A stretch of DNA of 64,000 nt, taken from the NCBI RefSeq assembly GCF_001661495.1, contig NZ_BDDT01000001.1:930001-994000 (forward strand), read 5' to 3'. The notes beneath the pieces were generated by a model. The model did not search any database. It saw nothing but the letters and a program-made list of their open reading frames with translations, and was not told the DNA's origin. Shown here piece by piece: positions 19,085 to 28,700 of this stretch; within the stretch, counting starts at the first letter, position 1, and each line of letters begins with the position of its first letter. Both the position numbers and the translations under genes were made by a program. The stretch comes from Pseudoalteromonas prydzensis. GTDB lineage: Bacteria; Pseudomonadota; Gammaproteobacteria; Enterobacterales; Alteromonadaceae.

Positions 19085-20879
19085 CGCCATGATCAGCTTG
19101 CTGCCAATGACTATAATTGACCTCAGTACGCAGTGCAAAATCTTTTTCTAAGGCCCAATGCCAGCTCAGCTTTGCTTGACTACGCTGAGCTTGTTGATTA
19201 TTTGCCAACCACTGAAATTGGCCACTGGCAGCAAATTTATGGGCTGGATTCAATTGCCAAATAATCCCTCCTTCAACCCCTGCGGCGGGGGAAATACCGT
19301 CACTAAAATCACCGCTATTTAAACCAATTGTGCCCAGTAGATAAGCATGCAATGAATTGGGATCGCCAATTGACTTTCCATATCCACCTTCAACAAAGCT
19401 GCGCCCTACTCGCTTAGTATTGCCAGCCGTGCGGTCAAAGCCCAACCGTAAGTTCCATGACCAAGTGTTAAACACTTGATTGTCAGGCGCTAAAGACATT
19501 GCATCGATTAAGTAAAGGTGCTCAAGCTGTAAATGCTCACCTGTATAACTGGCGTTGATATCTAAAAAGCTAATTTGTGCGCCGGGTATAAACCCAGCAG
19601 AGCTGTCGAGCAAGTCATGGTAGGCTAATCGATAAGCCAGCTCTGTAGTTTGCCCATAGTTTTTAGAGTCAGATCTTGCCAAAGCAACACGAGCAGAGCC
19701 ATGGCCTTGCTCTGGTGATACTGTAGGCTTTGCTGGTTTGGTTAGCGGCGAGGCAATTTTATACTGACTGCGTTTTCTTAGCAGTTTAGTTAAGCGCGGC
19801 GCAATATCATCTCGGTTTAAACCTTGATCATAAAAATTAAAATTAAGCCACTCATAAGCTACTTCATAAATTGCGACGCTACGCTGGGCAGTAAACTGGC
19901 TGTTATCAAACTCTGCACCTGCCATTAACTGCTTTGCTGCCGCCAGCTCTTGTGGAGTAAGCTGTTTTGCGTAATGGTGTAATTTAGTCCCAAATGCAGG
20001 ACGATAATCCGGCGTTTGAAGTAATCCTTGCCCATTTAGTACCGCCACAGTATCTGAGGGTATAGCATGAAAGCTAAACGAGCTGGTTAAATCCAGATCA
20101 TCACGAGCCAACTGTAATAACGCCAATAACTGATAAGAACAATTTTCATCCGCAAAATAATAATCAAACGTCGCCGACTGCATTTCCCATAAATGCCATA
20201 AAATACGTTCAACCTCAGATTCAGAAAAACTCAGCGGGTATTCCCAAATATCTCGTGATTCAATATCACTATATTCACGCACCTTGCGATAATAAGGCAT
20301 CAGGCTAAAGTTACCAGGGTATTTACCGATCAGTCCTTTTAACGCATACAAGGCAGCATTGTCATTTTCATCCGGCTCCGCGGCAAAGTTAACGGCAAAC
20401 GCCACCAGCTCTTTATGACGCGTTTGATCTTTGGCATCTATACGCAGCAAGGTATGGCCAAACATTGACGAAGGACTATTCATATAAGCGGTTGGAAAAA
20501 CCAGTGTCATCGCTTTAGGATTGATAAGCGAACGCCAATTTTCAAGTTCAGGACACGCTAGTGCCGCCCAGTCATTCGTAACCTGTGCTTTGAGCCATTG
20601 ATAACGCGCTGGAAACTGGCAAATAATGGTTTTATTTTGTTGCTCGAACTCTTCCAGCGTGGCTGTAAATTCAGCTTTAGGATCCGTTTTACCCAAGGGG
20701 GATAGAAAAAAAGCAGTATCATCGACATCGCTTTCAAAACCACCACTAAGCTGCGGCCGATAATGGCCCAACTTTAACCAGTAGGGTTTTTCCCAAAGAG
20801 GCTCAGCAGCAACAGGTTTAGCAAAAATGGCAAAACAAAAAAATAATAAAGATAGCGCAAGTAAATTTTTCATCGTCAT
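19056..20879 (-). CDS. DUF4105 envelope protein with barrel-like C-terminus
   Basis: A 607-residue exported protein with signal peptide (about 1-25, ending VAA|EP). The middle (about 120-300) carries the DUF4105 (Lnb N-terminal periplasmic-like) segment: SPSSMFGHTLLRID, then FADENCSYQLLALL, a conserved His/Asn-Cys pattern thought to form a papain-like/NlpC-like site in this family. The last 220 residues look like antiparallel amphipathic strands and end LALYYYF, as in outer-membrane barrels, so I infer an outer-membrane anchor. Start could also be the Met two codons later. It lies 56 bp downstream of the DUF3015 gene on the same strand, with a hairpin between. Enzymatic role unknown. Confidence 0.8.
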   Translation of the reverse strand: MTMKNLLALSLLFFCFAIFAKPVAAEPLWEKPYWLKLGHYRPQLSGGFESDVDDTAFFLSPLGKTDPKAEFTATLEEFEQQNKTIICQFPARYQWLKAQVTNDWAALACPELENWRSLINPKAMTLVFPTAYMNSPSSMFGHTLLRIDAKDQTRHKELVAFAVNFAAEPDENDNAALYALKGLIGKYPGNFSLMPYYRKVREYSDIESRDIWEYPLSFSESEVERILWHLWEMQSATFDYYFADENCSYQLLALLQLARDDLDLTSSFSFHAIPSDTVAVLNGQGLLQTPDYRPAFGTKLHHYAKQLTPQELAAAKQLMAGAEFDNSQFTAQRSVAIYEVAYEWLNFNFYDQGLNRDDIAPRLTKLLRKRSQYKIASPLTKPAKPTVSPEQGHGSARVALARSDSKNYGQTTELAYRLAYHDLLDSSAGFIPGAQISFLDINASYTGEHLQLEHLYLIDAMSLAPDNQVFNTWSWNLRLGFDRTAGNTKRVGRSFVEGGYGKSIGDPNSLHAYLLGTIGLNSGDFSDGISPAAGVEGGIIWQLNPAHKFAASGQFQWLANNQQAQRSQAKLSWHWALEKDFALRTEVNYSHWQQADHGVKLALYYYF

Positions 20880-20889
20880 ATATACAACA

Positions 20890-20909
20890 AAAGCCCCTAT
20901 TGGGGCTTT
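20890..20909 (-). terminator. Hairpin between DUF3015 and DUF4105 genes
   Basis: Arms AAAGCCCC and GGGGCTTT around a 4-nt loop, followed on the minus strand by TTGTTGT. It lies 26 nt after the DUF3015 stop and only 10 nt before the DUF4105 ATG, so it may attenuate rather than fully end transcription. Confidence 0.65.
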
Positions 20910-20935
20910 AAATAAATTTATATTCAGCTAGCTAA

Positions 20936-21418
20936 TTAAGATAGCGTGTATGCTGAAAGTGATGCATCACTTGCTACAACTGAGTTTAGGTTTTCTAAAA
21001 CAGTTTGCGAAGTCACGTTTTCAGATGTGAAAACAGTGGCAAATTGGCTTTGCGCTAGTGCATTAAATGCTGCTTTATCTTGATCTTGAACACCCCAGAT
21101 CTCAGCAAGCGTAGATAACGTTTCGCCTTCGCCTTGTGACATATCACGTGCTAATTGTTCCATGTTGCCATCGATAAATTGCGCGATTTTGGCTGATGAA
21201 GTAACAGTACCTGTACCATCACAACCAAGCGTACCAAATGTAATACCAAACGTTTGGTTACCAGACGTACCGTTTGTAGTTGCACCCAATACTTTTACTG
21301 CTTTACCGTCTTTACCGGCAAATAACATTGAACCCAAACCACAACCAATATCTTGATCGGCCATTGCATTTGAGAAAGGAAGAAGTGAGATAGCTGCTAC
21401 TGCGATTAGTTTTTTCAT
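20936..21418 (-). CDS. DUF3015-family exported protein
   Basis: A 160-residue exported protein with a clean signal peptide (about 1-20, ending AMA|DQ), a mature start DIGCGLGSMLFAGKDG, a second Cys in FGTLGCDGTG, and an all-soluble remainder. The GCGLG start, paired cysteines and length match the DUF3015 family, found in Alteromonadales and other marine proteobacteria, without known function. The two cysteines may form a disulfide in the periplasm. A good ribosome site precedes the ATG (AAGGAT in the upstream minus strand). It has its own promoter region of about 200 bp and is followed by the hairpin at 20890. Association with the downstream DUF4105 protein is suggested by proximity only. Confidence 0.8.
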   Translation of the reverse strand: MKKLIAVAAISLLPFSNAMADQDIGCGLGSMLFAGKDGKAVKVLGATTNGTSGNQTFGITFGTLGCDGTGTVTSSAKIAQFIDGNMEQLARDMSQGEGETLSTLAEIWGVQDQDKAAFNALAQSQFATVFTSENVTSQTVLENLNSVVASDASLSAYTLS

Positions 21419-21618
21419 TTAATAAATCCTTATATTTAATTGCTTATATTTGAGATAAATAAAAGCGTCTAAAGGCTAGCATAAAAATAAATTAAATAAA
21501 GAAGTAATTACCCAAAACAATAACAAAAAGCATTTTTGCGATTAAGATTACATACCCTGATGAACTCTGATGACTTACCGCCACAGGATATATACCTTAT
21601 AAAATTGTCACTTAATTT

Positions 21619-22257
21619 TTATAACTTAGGATTACTATTGCTTACGGCATTAAACAAATTTCCTGCTTGGGTTCGATTAGTAACATCCAGCTTCCCAAAA
21701 ATCATAGAGATATGATTTTTTACCGTTTTTTCAGATATTTGTAATAAATCGGCTATTTTTTTATTTGAATGCCCACAAGCAATTAGGTGCAAAACTTTAA
21801 ATTGAGACGGGGTTAAGGACGCCACTTTGTTAACTGAGTCACTGTTTGCACTGCGTGAGGGTGTAGCTGGAAATTGATATTCGCCATGCATTATATCTAC
21901 AATACATTGTACTAGTTTTTCAACATCCATTGATTTAGATAAAAACTCTGAAGCTCCTAAACTTAAACATTTAATTTTAACATCAATGGTGTCATGTGCA
22001 CTTAAAACTACAATGGGGATTTCAGGATAGATTCGACGTACATAATAAATGCCCGCGTCACTGGTTGAACCTGGCATTTCAAGATCTAATAAGATTAAGT
22101 CAACCTCACTATCGCTCTTGTCGAGTAACTCAAATAGTTCAATGTAACTTTTTACGCTATCTATGTACAAAGGGAGCGCGCATTTATGCAAGGCATCTGT
22201 AATACCTTGTAAAAACATTGGATGATCATCAGCAATTAAAATCGTAAACTCATTCAT
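21619..22257 (-). CDS. LuxR/NarL-type response regulator
   Basis: A 212-residue two-component response regulator. The N-terminal receiver (about 1-125) has the acidic pair in ADDHP, phospho-acceptor Asp58 in LLDLEMPG, Ser/Thr switch in VVLSAHD and a Lys in FLSKSM. The C-terminal LuxR helix-turn-helix (about 148-205) reads LTPSQFKVLHLIACGHSNKK then ISEKTVKNHISMIFGKL. It starts 7 nt after the stop of the hybrid sensor kinase and must be its cognate partner. Likely targets, by position only, are the surface-protease operon upstream. No terminator of note follows. Confidence 0.92.
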   Translation of the reverse strand: MNEFTILIADDHPMFLQGITDALHKCALPLYIDSVKSYIELFELLDKSDSEVDLILLDLEMPGSTSDAGIYYVRRIYPEIPIVVLSAHDTIDVKIKCLSLGASEFLSKSMDVEKLVQCIVDIMHGEYQFPATPSRSANSDSVNKVASLTPSQFKVLHLIACGHSNKKIADLLQISEKTVKNHISMIFGKLDVTNRTQAGNLFNAVSNSNPKL

Positions 22258-22264
22258 AGCAACC

Positions 22265-25200
22265 TCAGTGAGTTTTTGATTGAATAACCCATGATAGCTT
22301 ATTTTTTTTAATTGGTTTACTTAAAAAGATAAAGTCACTGGTTTCTCTGACTAGCTGCCGCAATGAAGCATCTTCAGACATAATGATCACCAACTGTTGA
22401 TCTATTACTTTCAGAGAATGTAGTTTTTTAGCCAGCTCAAGGCCTGTTTCATCAATGCCTAAGTTATAGTCAAACATCACTACTTTATACTGCGCAACCG
22501 CCGCAGTAATACGTTCAATATCGATAACAACGAGTGTATCAGCAGCGAAGCCTAGTTGCGATAAGCTATTACTCAACTCATTGGCAAAAAACGCATCATT
22601 ATCGATCACTAAAACATTCTTCACGCCAGAGGGTACAGACGTTACTGAGTTATTTTGCGATACACAAAGTGGTAACTGCAAGGTGAACTCAGTGCCCAAT
22701 TCGTTACTCTGTAAACGGATGGGCACATCGAGTACGTCGGCAATTTGTTTAACTATCGCAAGCCCAAGCCCAGTCCCTCGATAATGATCTGTTCCCCTAA
22801 CAAAGGTCGAATAGAGGTTTGATTTTACACTAGCTGGCAACCCTTGCCCTGTGTCTTTAACGCTCAGCGCAAGATACTTATCACAATAATTTGCTTCGAC
22901 AGTCACAACGCCCCCAGTTTGAGTATTTTTAATGGCGTTATCTATAAGGTTATTGACTAAGCGCGATAGCAAAAATCGGTCACTAAACAAAAAGAGCTTA
23001 CCGCCATGATTTTTAAACGTTAAGGTAACCTTATACTGTATCGCTAAATCGCTAAATCGCTTTTGCAGCTCAGTAATAAAGTCACTCAGTGCAAAGCTGG
23101 TTGGATTTGCAGTAATTTGTTTGGCATCGAATTTAGCTAAATTAACAATCGACTCAACTAAATTATCGAGCATTTGTATCTCTTCCATTAATGGTTCTTT
23201 ATCAGGCGAGCTATCGTCTATAAGCTGTTTTAATTTCCAACGAATAGCATTAAGGGGAACTCGCAAGTCATGACTGGCTGAAGCAATAAATCGTGTTTTA
23301 TCAATATTCGCTTTCACTGCTAATTGACGTTGTATTCGATATTGTTCTGTTTTCTCGCGCACTTCTTTGGCTAATTTTAAGCCATATTTTTGCTGCTCGA
23401 TGGAAGCCAATTGTGTTTCATACAAGGTTTTATTTTTTGCCCGTAACTTTTTGACAAATAAACTGATCAACAATGCAAAAAATATAAAAATATACACAGC
23501 CAGCATTTCTGAGCGGCGATAAAACGGCGGCTGTACCTCAAAGAAGCTGGTATTATTCAGTATCTCAATGCCATCAGGGGTAATTAACCTAAACTCTAGC
23601 AGGTATTCACCCGATGTCGGTTGCAGTAATTTAATTTCTCGCCCTTGTGCTTCATTCCAGTGCGCATCTAATAGCGCATCCTGTTTGTGTAAATTTTTAA
23701 TTCTAAACTGTAATTGGGCATTTTTAGATTGCAGTAAATCATCTGAGTAAATTAAAAAACTGAGTAAACTCGGCTGTTGATAGCTTGCTTCATTTTGATA
23801 TTTAACAAAATTCAAATCTTTAGAAACAGCGCTGATCCCCAGTGATTGTGGCTGCTTTTTAAATTCTCTTGCAAACGCATTAAAAATATAAACACTGGCT
23901 GTTGTGGCAATAAACACTTGACCATCTACATTACCGCAACTTGTAATGCCCACATGCTCTGGGTTAAAACCTCTACCATCTCCTATCCAATCATTATATT
24001 TAAAATTTGCTGCCAAAATGCTAATACCCTTAGCACTGACCAACCACGTATTATTATTTTTATCAGTCACCATACACTCAGATTGGAAGTGTCGGTTAAG
24101 GTTTACATGATTTGCTTTATTAGGTTTAGACTGATCAATATAAAATATGCCATTATCAAGCGACTGCAGCCATAATCGTTGTTCTCTATCAAGATATAAA
24201 TTAACCGGTACTTGCGGACCCTTGATCAATTTAGCGGTTTTCAAATTACTCTTTTTATCTTCTAAATCAATCACTAACAAACCTTGTCGCTGGCTTGCAA
24301 TATAGAGCTTATGGTTCGCTTTTTTTATATCGGCAATATTTATATTACCTAGGTAAAAACTCTCTTTTAATATTAGCCTGTCATCTAAACGGGAAAATAA
24401 ATAAACCGTTTCCCAGCTTACAGCAATTATTTCATTATGTTTTTGCTGTTTGTACACCGCTAATAATTGACTTTGATCGACTTGAGAGTCAATGATGAGC
24501 TTGTTTAGCTTCCCAGCTGAAAATTCATATATACTGCCTTCAACAGTGATAATGAGATTTTCATCTGACATAATAATCGGTGTTTTTAGTGTTGTTTCTT
24601 GGAAACCTTCCGCAATATTACTATTGAGGTTAACAGCAGTAATAGTATGCTCATTGACACTAAACAATTGACTATTTAAAGAAAATACATTACCAAATAG
24701 TCGACTATTGTTTGAATATTTAACATTTTTAAAGCCTAAATCACTTTGATTTAAACTATAAAAGCCATTAGTAGTCCCTATCCACATTTGCTTAGCACTG
24801 GCATTAAATGCGGTTAACGCCATTTCAGCTTGTAAATAGGCATTATTATTACTTTTTGGCAAAATAGTGTGTAGCATTTGCAATGATGTTTGGTCATATA
24901 CACTCATACCTCGGCGAGTTAACACATAGATATGTTCATCCACTGCAAAAATTTTTGAGACTAAATTACTGGCAAGTCCATTTTGCTCCTCAAAATGGGC
25001 AATTACTTTTTTATTTTCAATTATATAAACCCCTTCTGCATAAACACTTATCCAGAGGCGGCCAGGCTTATCTATAAACGCATAGCGTCTATCTTTAGTG
25101 CTCAACAATGAATCGGAAGATAGCAATGGCTCTATATCATTGGTTTTGTAGCTGTATGAATAAACACCACTTTTAGTGCTTAACATCAGTAGGTCATCAG

Positions 25201-25723
25201 CGATTTGACTGATCGATGAAACTGGCCCTACGCCAGCCGGTAAAGTCACTTTAGATATGATGTTGTCTTTTATTGACCAATGAATTAATTTATTGCTGGC
25301 AACAATATAAGCAGATAAATCATCGGTAAATATGAGGTGATTAGCGCGCTTAAGTAACCCTGTATCGTCATTAACATGAGTCACTTTAAATGTATAAGGG
25401 TCAACAATATCAATGCCGTCCAAACTGAGCACATACATTACGTTTTGATGACTGATAACACGTGTGATCACGTTCGACTTTAAATTAGGCTTGGCGACCG
25501 TTTGTAAATTAGTGACGCCCAAACCATCTACTATATCAACACCATTTGGCGTGGCAAGCCAAGCTCTGCCGAGTGGATCTTGGTTTATATCGTAAACACT
25601 GTTATGCGATAAGCCACCCGTTGTATCCCAATGGCGTGCAAAAGGTGAGTGAGTGTTCGCGTAAACCGTGTTGGCAAGAGCGATACAAAAGACAAGGAGT
25701 ATTATTCGAAAAAGAACAACCAT
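22265..25723 (-). CDS. Propeller-type hybrid sensor histidine kinase
   Basis: A membrane sensor of 1152 residues. Order: signal/anchor segment (about 1-22), a long periplasmic region of repeated short strands resembling two Reg_prop seven-bladed propellers (about 30-640; GRAWLATPNGVDIV, LWISVYAEGVYII, MWIGTTNGFYSL, LWLQSLDNGIFYI), a Y_Y_Y-like domain (about 640-735), a transmembrane helix (about 740-760), a coiled linker, HisKA with His818 in SASHDLRVPLNA, HATPase with GTGLGLAIV, and a C-terminal receiver with Asp1085 in MFDYNLG. The frame is open 42 bases further upstream, but a terminator-like hairpin lies there; I use the ATG at 25723, which begins the hydrophobic segment MVVLFRIILLVFCIAL. 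The plan parallels HTCS-type polymer sensors of Bacteroidetes, but output goes to a separate LuxR regulator. Confidence 0.88.
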   Translation of the reverse strand: MVVLFRIILLVFCIALANTVYANTHSPFARHWDTTGGLSHNSVYDINQDPLGRAWLATPNGVDIVDGLGVTNLQTVAKPNLKSNVITRVISHQNVMYVLSLDGIDIVDPYTFKVTHVNDDTGLLKRANHLIFTDDLSAYIVASNKLIHWSIKDNIISKVTLPAGVGPVSSISQIADDLLMLSTKSGVYSYSYKTNDIEPLLSSDSLLSTKDRRYAFIDKPGRLWISVYAEGVYIIENKKVIAHFEEQNGLASNLVSKIFAVDEHIYVLTRRGMSVYDQTSLQMLHTILPKSNNNAYLQAEMALTAFNASAKQMWIGTTNGFYSLNQSDLGFKNVKYSNNSRLFGNVFSLNSQLFSVNEHTITAVNLNSNIAEGFQETTLKTPIIMSDENLIITVEGSIYEFSAGKLNKLIIDSQVDQSQLLAVYKQQKHNEIIAVSWETVYLFSRLDDRLILKESFYLGNINIADIKKANHKLYIASQRQGLLVIDLEDKKSNLKTAKLIKGPQVPVNLYLDREQRLWLQSLDNGIFYIDQSKPNKANHVNLNRHFQSECMVTDKNNNTWLVSAKGISILAANFKYNDWIGDGRGFNPEHVGITSCGNVDGQVFIATTASVYIFNAFAREFKKQPQSLGISAVSKDLNFVKYQNEASYQQPSLLSFLIYSDDLLQSKNAQLQFRIKNLHKQDALLDAHWNEAQGREIKLLQPTSGEYLLEFRLITPDGIEILNNTSFFEVQPPFYRRSEMLAVYIFIFFALLISLFVKKLRAKNKTLYETQLASIEQQKYGLKLAKEVREKTEQYRIQRQLAVKANIDKTRFIASASHDLRVPLNAIRWKLKQLIDDSSPDKEPLMEEIQMLDNLVESIVNLAKFDAKQITANPTSFALSDFITELQKRFSDLAIQYKVTLTFKNHGGKLFLFSDRFLLSRLVNNLIDNAIKNTQTGGVVTVEANYCDKYLALSVKDTGQGLPASVKSNLYSTFVRGTDHYRGTGLGLAIVKQIADVLDVPIRLQSNELGTEFTLQLPLCVSQNNSVTSVPSGVKNVLVIDNDAFFANELSNSLSQLGFAADTLVVIDIERITAAVAQYKVVMFDYNLGIDETGLELAKKLHSLKVIDQQLVIIMSEDASLRQLVRETSDFIFLSKPIKKNKLSWVIQSKTH

Positions 25724-25730
25724 ATAAAAT

Positions 25731-25754
25731 AAAGCAGAGGTTACCCTCTGCTTT
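25731..25754 (-). terminator. Terminator hairpin after the subtilisin gene
   Basis: Arms AAAGCAGAGG and CCTCTGCTTT pair perfectly around a 4-nt loop, followed on the minus strand by ATTTTAT. It lies 14 nt after the protease stop and 7 nt before the kinase start codon, leaving no room for a separate promoter unless it is inside the protease gene. Confidence 0.75.
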
Positions 25755-25768
25755 GTCATTAACATATT

Positions 25769-28700
25769 TTATTTACGTCGTCTAAACATGGCGGGAATTG
25801 CCAATAAAAGCAAGTAATAAAGTGAGCCACTGTCCTCTGTATCATCTTCAACAATCACTTCATTTTCTTTATTTACAGTAATTGTCTTAGTTGCTGAGTG
25901 TGTTAATTCTCCATCACTAACCAGTACTTCAAACTCCAGCACCGAATCAACTTCAACACGTGGCATAGTCACTGTAATACTTTGTCCTTGTTGCACACCA
26001 GCCATTGCTGACACGCCAGCCACTTGACGCCATAAGTAAGTTACCTCAGTATCACTATCATCCGTTACATTCGCAGTTAAAGTAACTGTTTGACCTGCAT
26101 CGCTTGCATCAACAGATGCATCAATTGACACCTGTGGTGCTTCGTTACTATTAACTTGAGTAAATGATTGCGATGTTTGCCAATTACCAAAGTCAGTGCT
26201 CATAGTTACCGTGTGCTTAAATTCACCGGTTAACTTTTCAACTAAAGTCACAGGGACTGTCAGCGTTGTTGGTGATGCTGTATTAGCAGGCACAGTTAAC
26301 GTATGCGAGATTGTGCTCGTTTTGGGTGCAAATCCATCTAGCGAATCACCAGTAACCATAAAGCCGTCTGCTAAATTTAAAGTAATTGTATAGTTAACAT
26401 CCTGAGCTAATAAGTTAGGCGCAAATTCAAATTGCATGTCAGTCTCTTGACCAACGCTTATTGAGTCGCTGTCTAGGCTTACACTCGCAGGCGCCCCCAG
26501 TTGATTCACTTTAAAGTTAGTCTCTGCAAACTTACTATAATCACCTGTTAACTCATTGCGCATATAAGTTGTAATAGCACTGTAGTAACTTGCATTAGTT
26601 TCTAGTGCACCATCCCAAATTGCTGACATTGCCAGTTCATCAAATGCAAATGAGCCGCTTTGCTTGGTCACATTCATTGCTACAGAGTTTTCATCTGTCG
26701 CTTTTACCACATCAATAGTCACGCTTGCAGAATCAGCATCTTGGTTTTCATAGTTCCACGCCATAACCCAGTATGTGCCTGATAGCCCACCAGATAATTG
26801 ACAGTGTTCTCCCACATTCTTATCTGTTGCAGAAACACAAATACGCTCAATTAGTTGTGGAATACCATCGCCATTACTATCTAATCCGATGAATAAATCA
26901 GTATCTTGATTTGAGGCTTCACCGATATAAATATCAATAGGTGAACTTCCGGCTTCAATATCCATTAAGAAATAAGCCACGCCATCTGTTAAATCATCAA
27001 ACGGTGTATTAATGTCACTGTCATTGGTTAATATTAACTGATACGAATCAGCTTTGATCAATGGCGAGTTTTGAAAGAAAATACCTTCAGGACGTCTAAA
27101 CTTAAAGCCATTTAAATCCATTTTACCTTGTAGGTAATAGTAATCTTCCGTTAATTGCGACGGCGCAACAGCCACCAGTGGTCTAATATGCATTGGCATT
27201 GCTAGCGTTTGTTCACTCGAGGTCAACTCAATACTGCTAGAGATCCAATCATCTGCTGCACTTTCAGCTATCGTTGCAGAGAATGTTACTTCATAGCTTT
27301 CCCCCGCCTTTGCTGCAATCACATTGGGGGTAATAGACATTGATGATAAAGAGTAATTATTTTTTGCTAATGATAATGTCCAATCGGCATCTTTTGTCGC
27401 AGTAAATGTTCTTGTCCAGCTACATGAACCTTCACAGTTAGCATCCACTAATAAAGGCATATTGAGTGTTGTTGTATCAGCGCCTGTCGCGGGGTCTGCA
27501 GCCAAAAACTCATTTTTGGTAACATTCATGATCAGCCCTGATTCTACGGCTAAATCAGCACGCACCATACCAGCTCCCATATCCCATAGGTCCGCAGCAG
27601 TCGTACCATCTTCTTTCTTCATTTCAGTATTTGCTGTTAACATCATCGCCGATTGAATTTCTGATGGCGTCCACTCAGGATGTAATTGGGTGATCAACGC
27701 AGCTATTCCGGCAATATGTGGTGATGCCATTGACGTACCCGTTAAGAACGTATAGTCACTAGGCGCTGGATTTGCGTGAAAAGGTTGTTCATCCGTATAA
27801 GCTGCGTAGATATCAGTTCCTGGTGCTGAAATATGCGGCACCATTAGATCAGGATATAGGCTATTAGGACCACGTGACGAACTCACGTTAACTACATTTG
27901 CAGCGTTTAAATCAACCCGCTTATCGCCTGCTGATAAAGTAACTGTTGGTGTTTCTTCGTTATCTATCCAGGTTTTTAATGCATTACCGCTGGATTGATC
28001 AATCATAATGCCCGGTATTGAGAAAGGCAAAGAATGTAATTGAGTAGACGAACCGTCGGTGTTACGAATAATAATTCCGGTAGCACCGTGAGCCCGCACA
28101 TTTTGAGCCATATCCATTAATGCGAAAGTACCACGGTCGCAGAGCACAACTTTGCCTTCCAGTTCAGGAAAACTCTGAAAAGCATAAAAATCACATCGAT
28201 TTCGGCTAGGGTCAACGTCACCTGCATAAACAACTTCACCTGATAATGCAGCACTCATATTACCGCGACCTACAATATCATCAAATTGCGTTGTATTGTC
28301 AGTTGATGCTGATAAGCTTTTTTCAAAGTAGCGACCATGACTTGCATTGGCAACTATCGTTGTCCATGGAGCTAGATGACCAATCGTAGACGAGCCTGAA
28401 CCTGAGTTACCCGCTGAAAGCGCTATAAATGTGCCAGCCTCATGTGCTGCTAAAAATGCCATATCAAGCGCATCACTCCAAGGGTGTGGACCTTCACCAT
28501 TTGGACCAATCGACATATTGATCACATCGATACCATTTTCAATCGCATCTTCTACCGCTTGCAACATCGCATCTGGTGCGCACCCTCCTGTTGGTAAACA
28601 CACTTGAAAAGACACAATATTCGCATGAGGGGCCATACCAGCCATTTGACTAATATTGGTTCCTGCTACTGGAATACCATCACTTACTGCTTCATTACCA

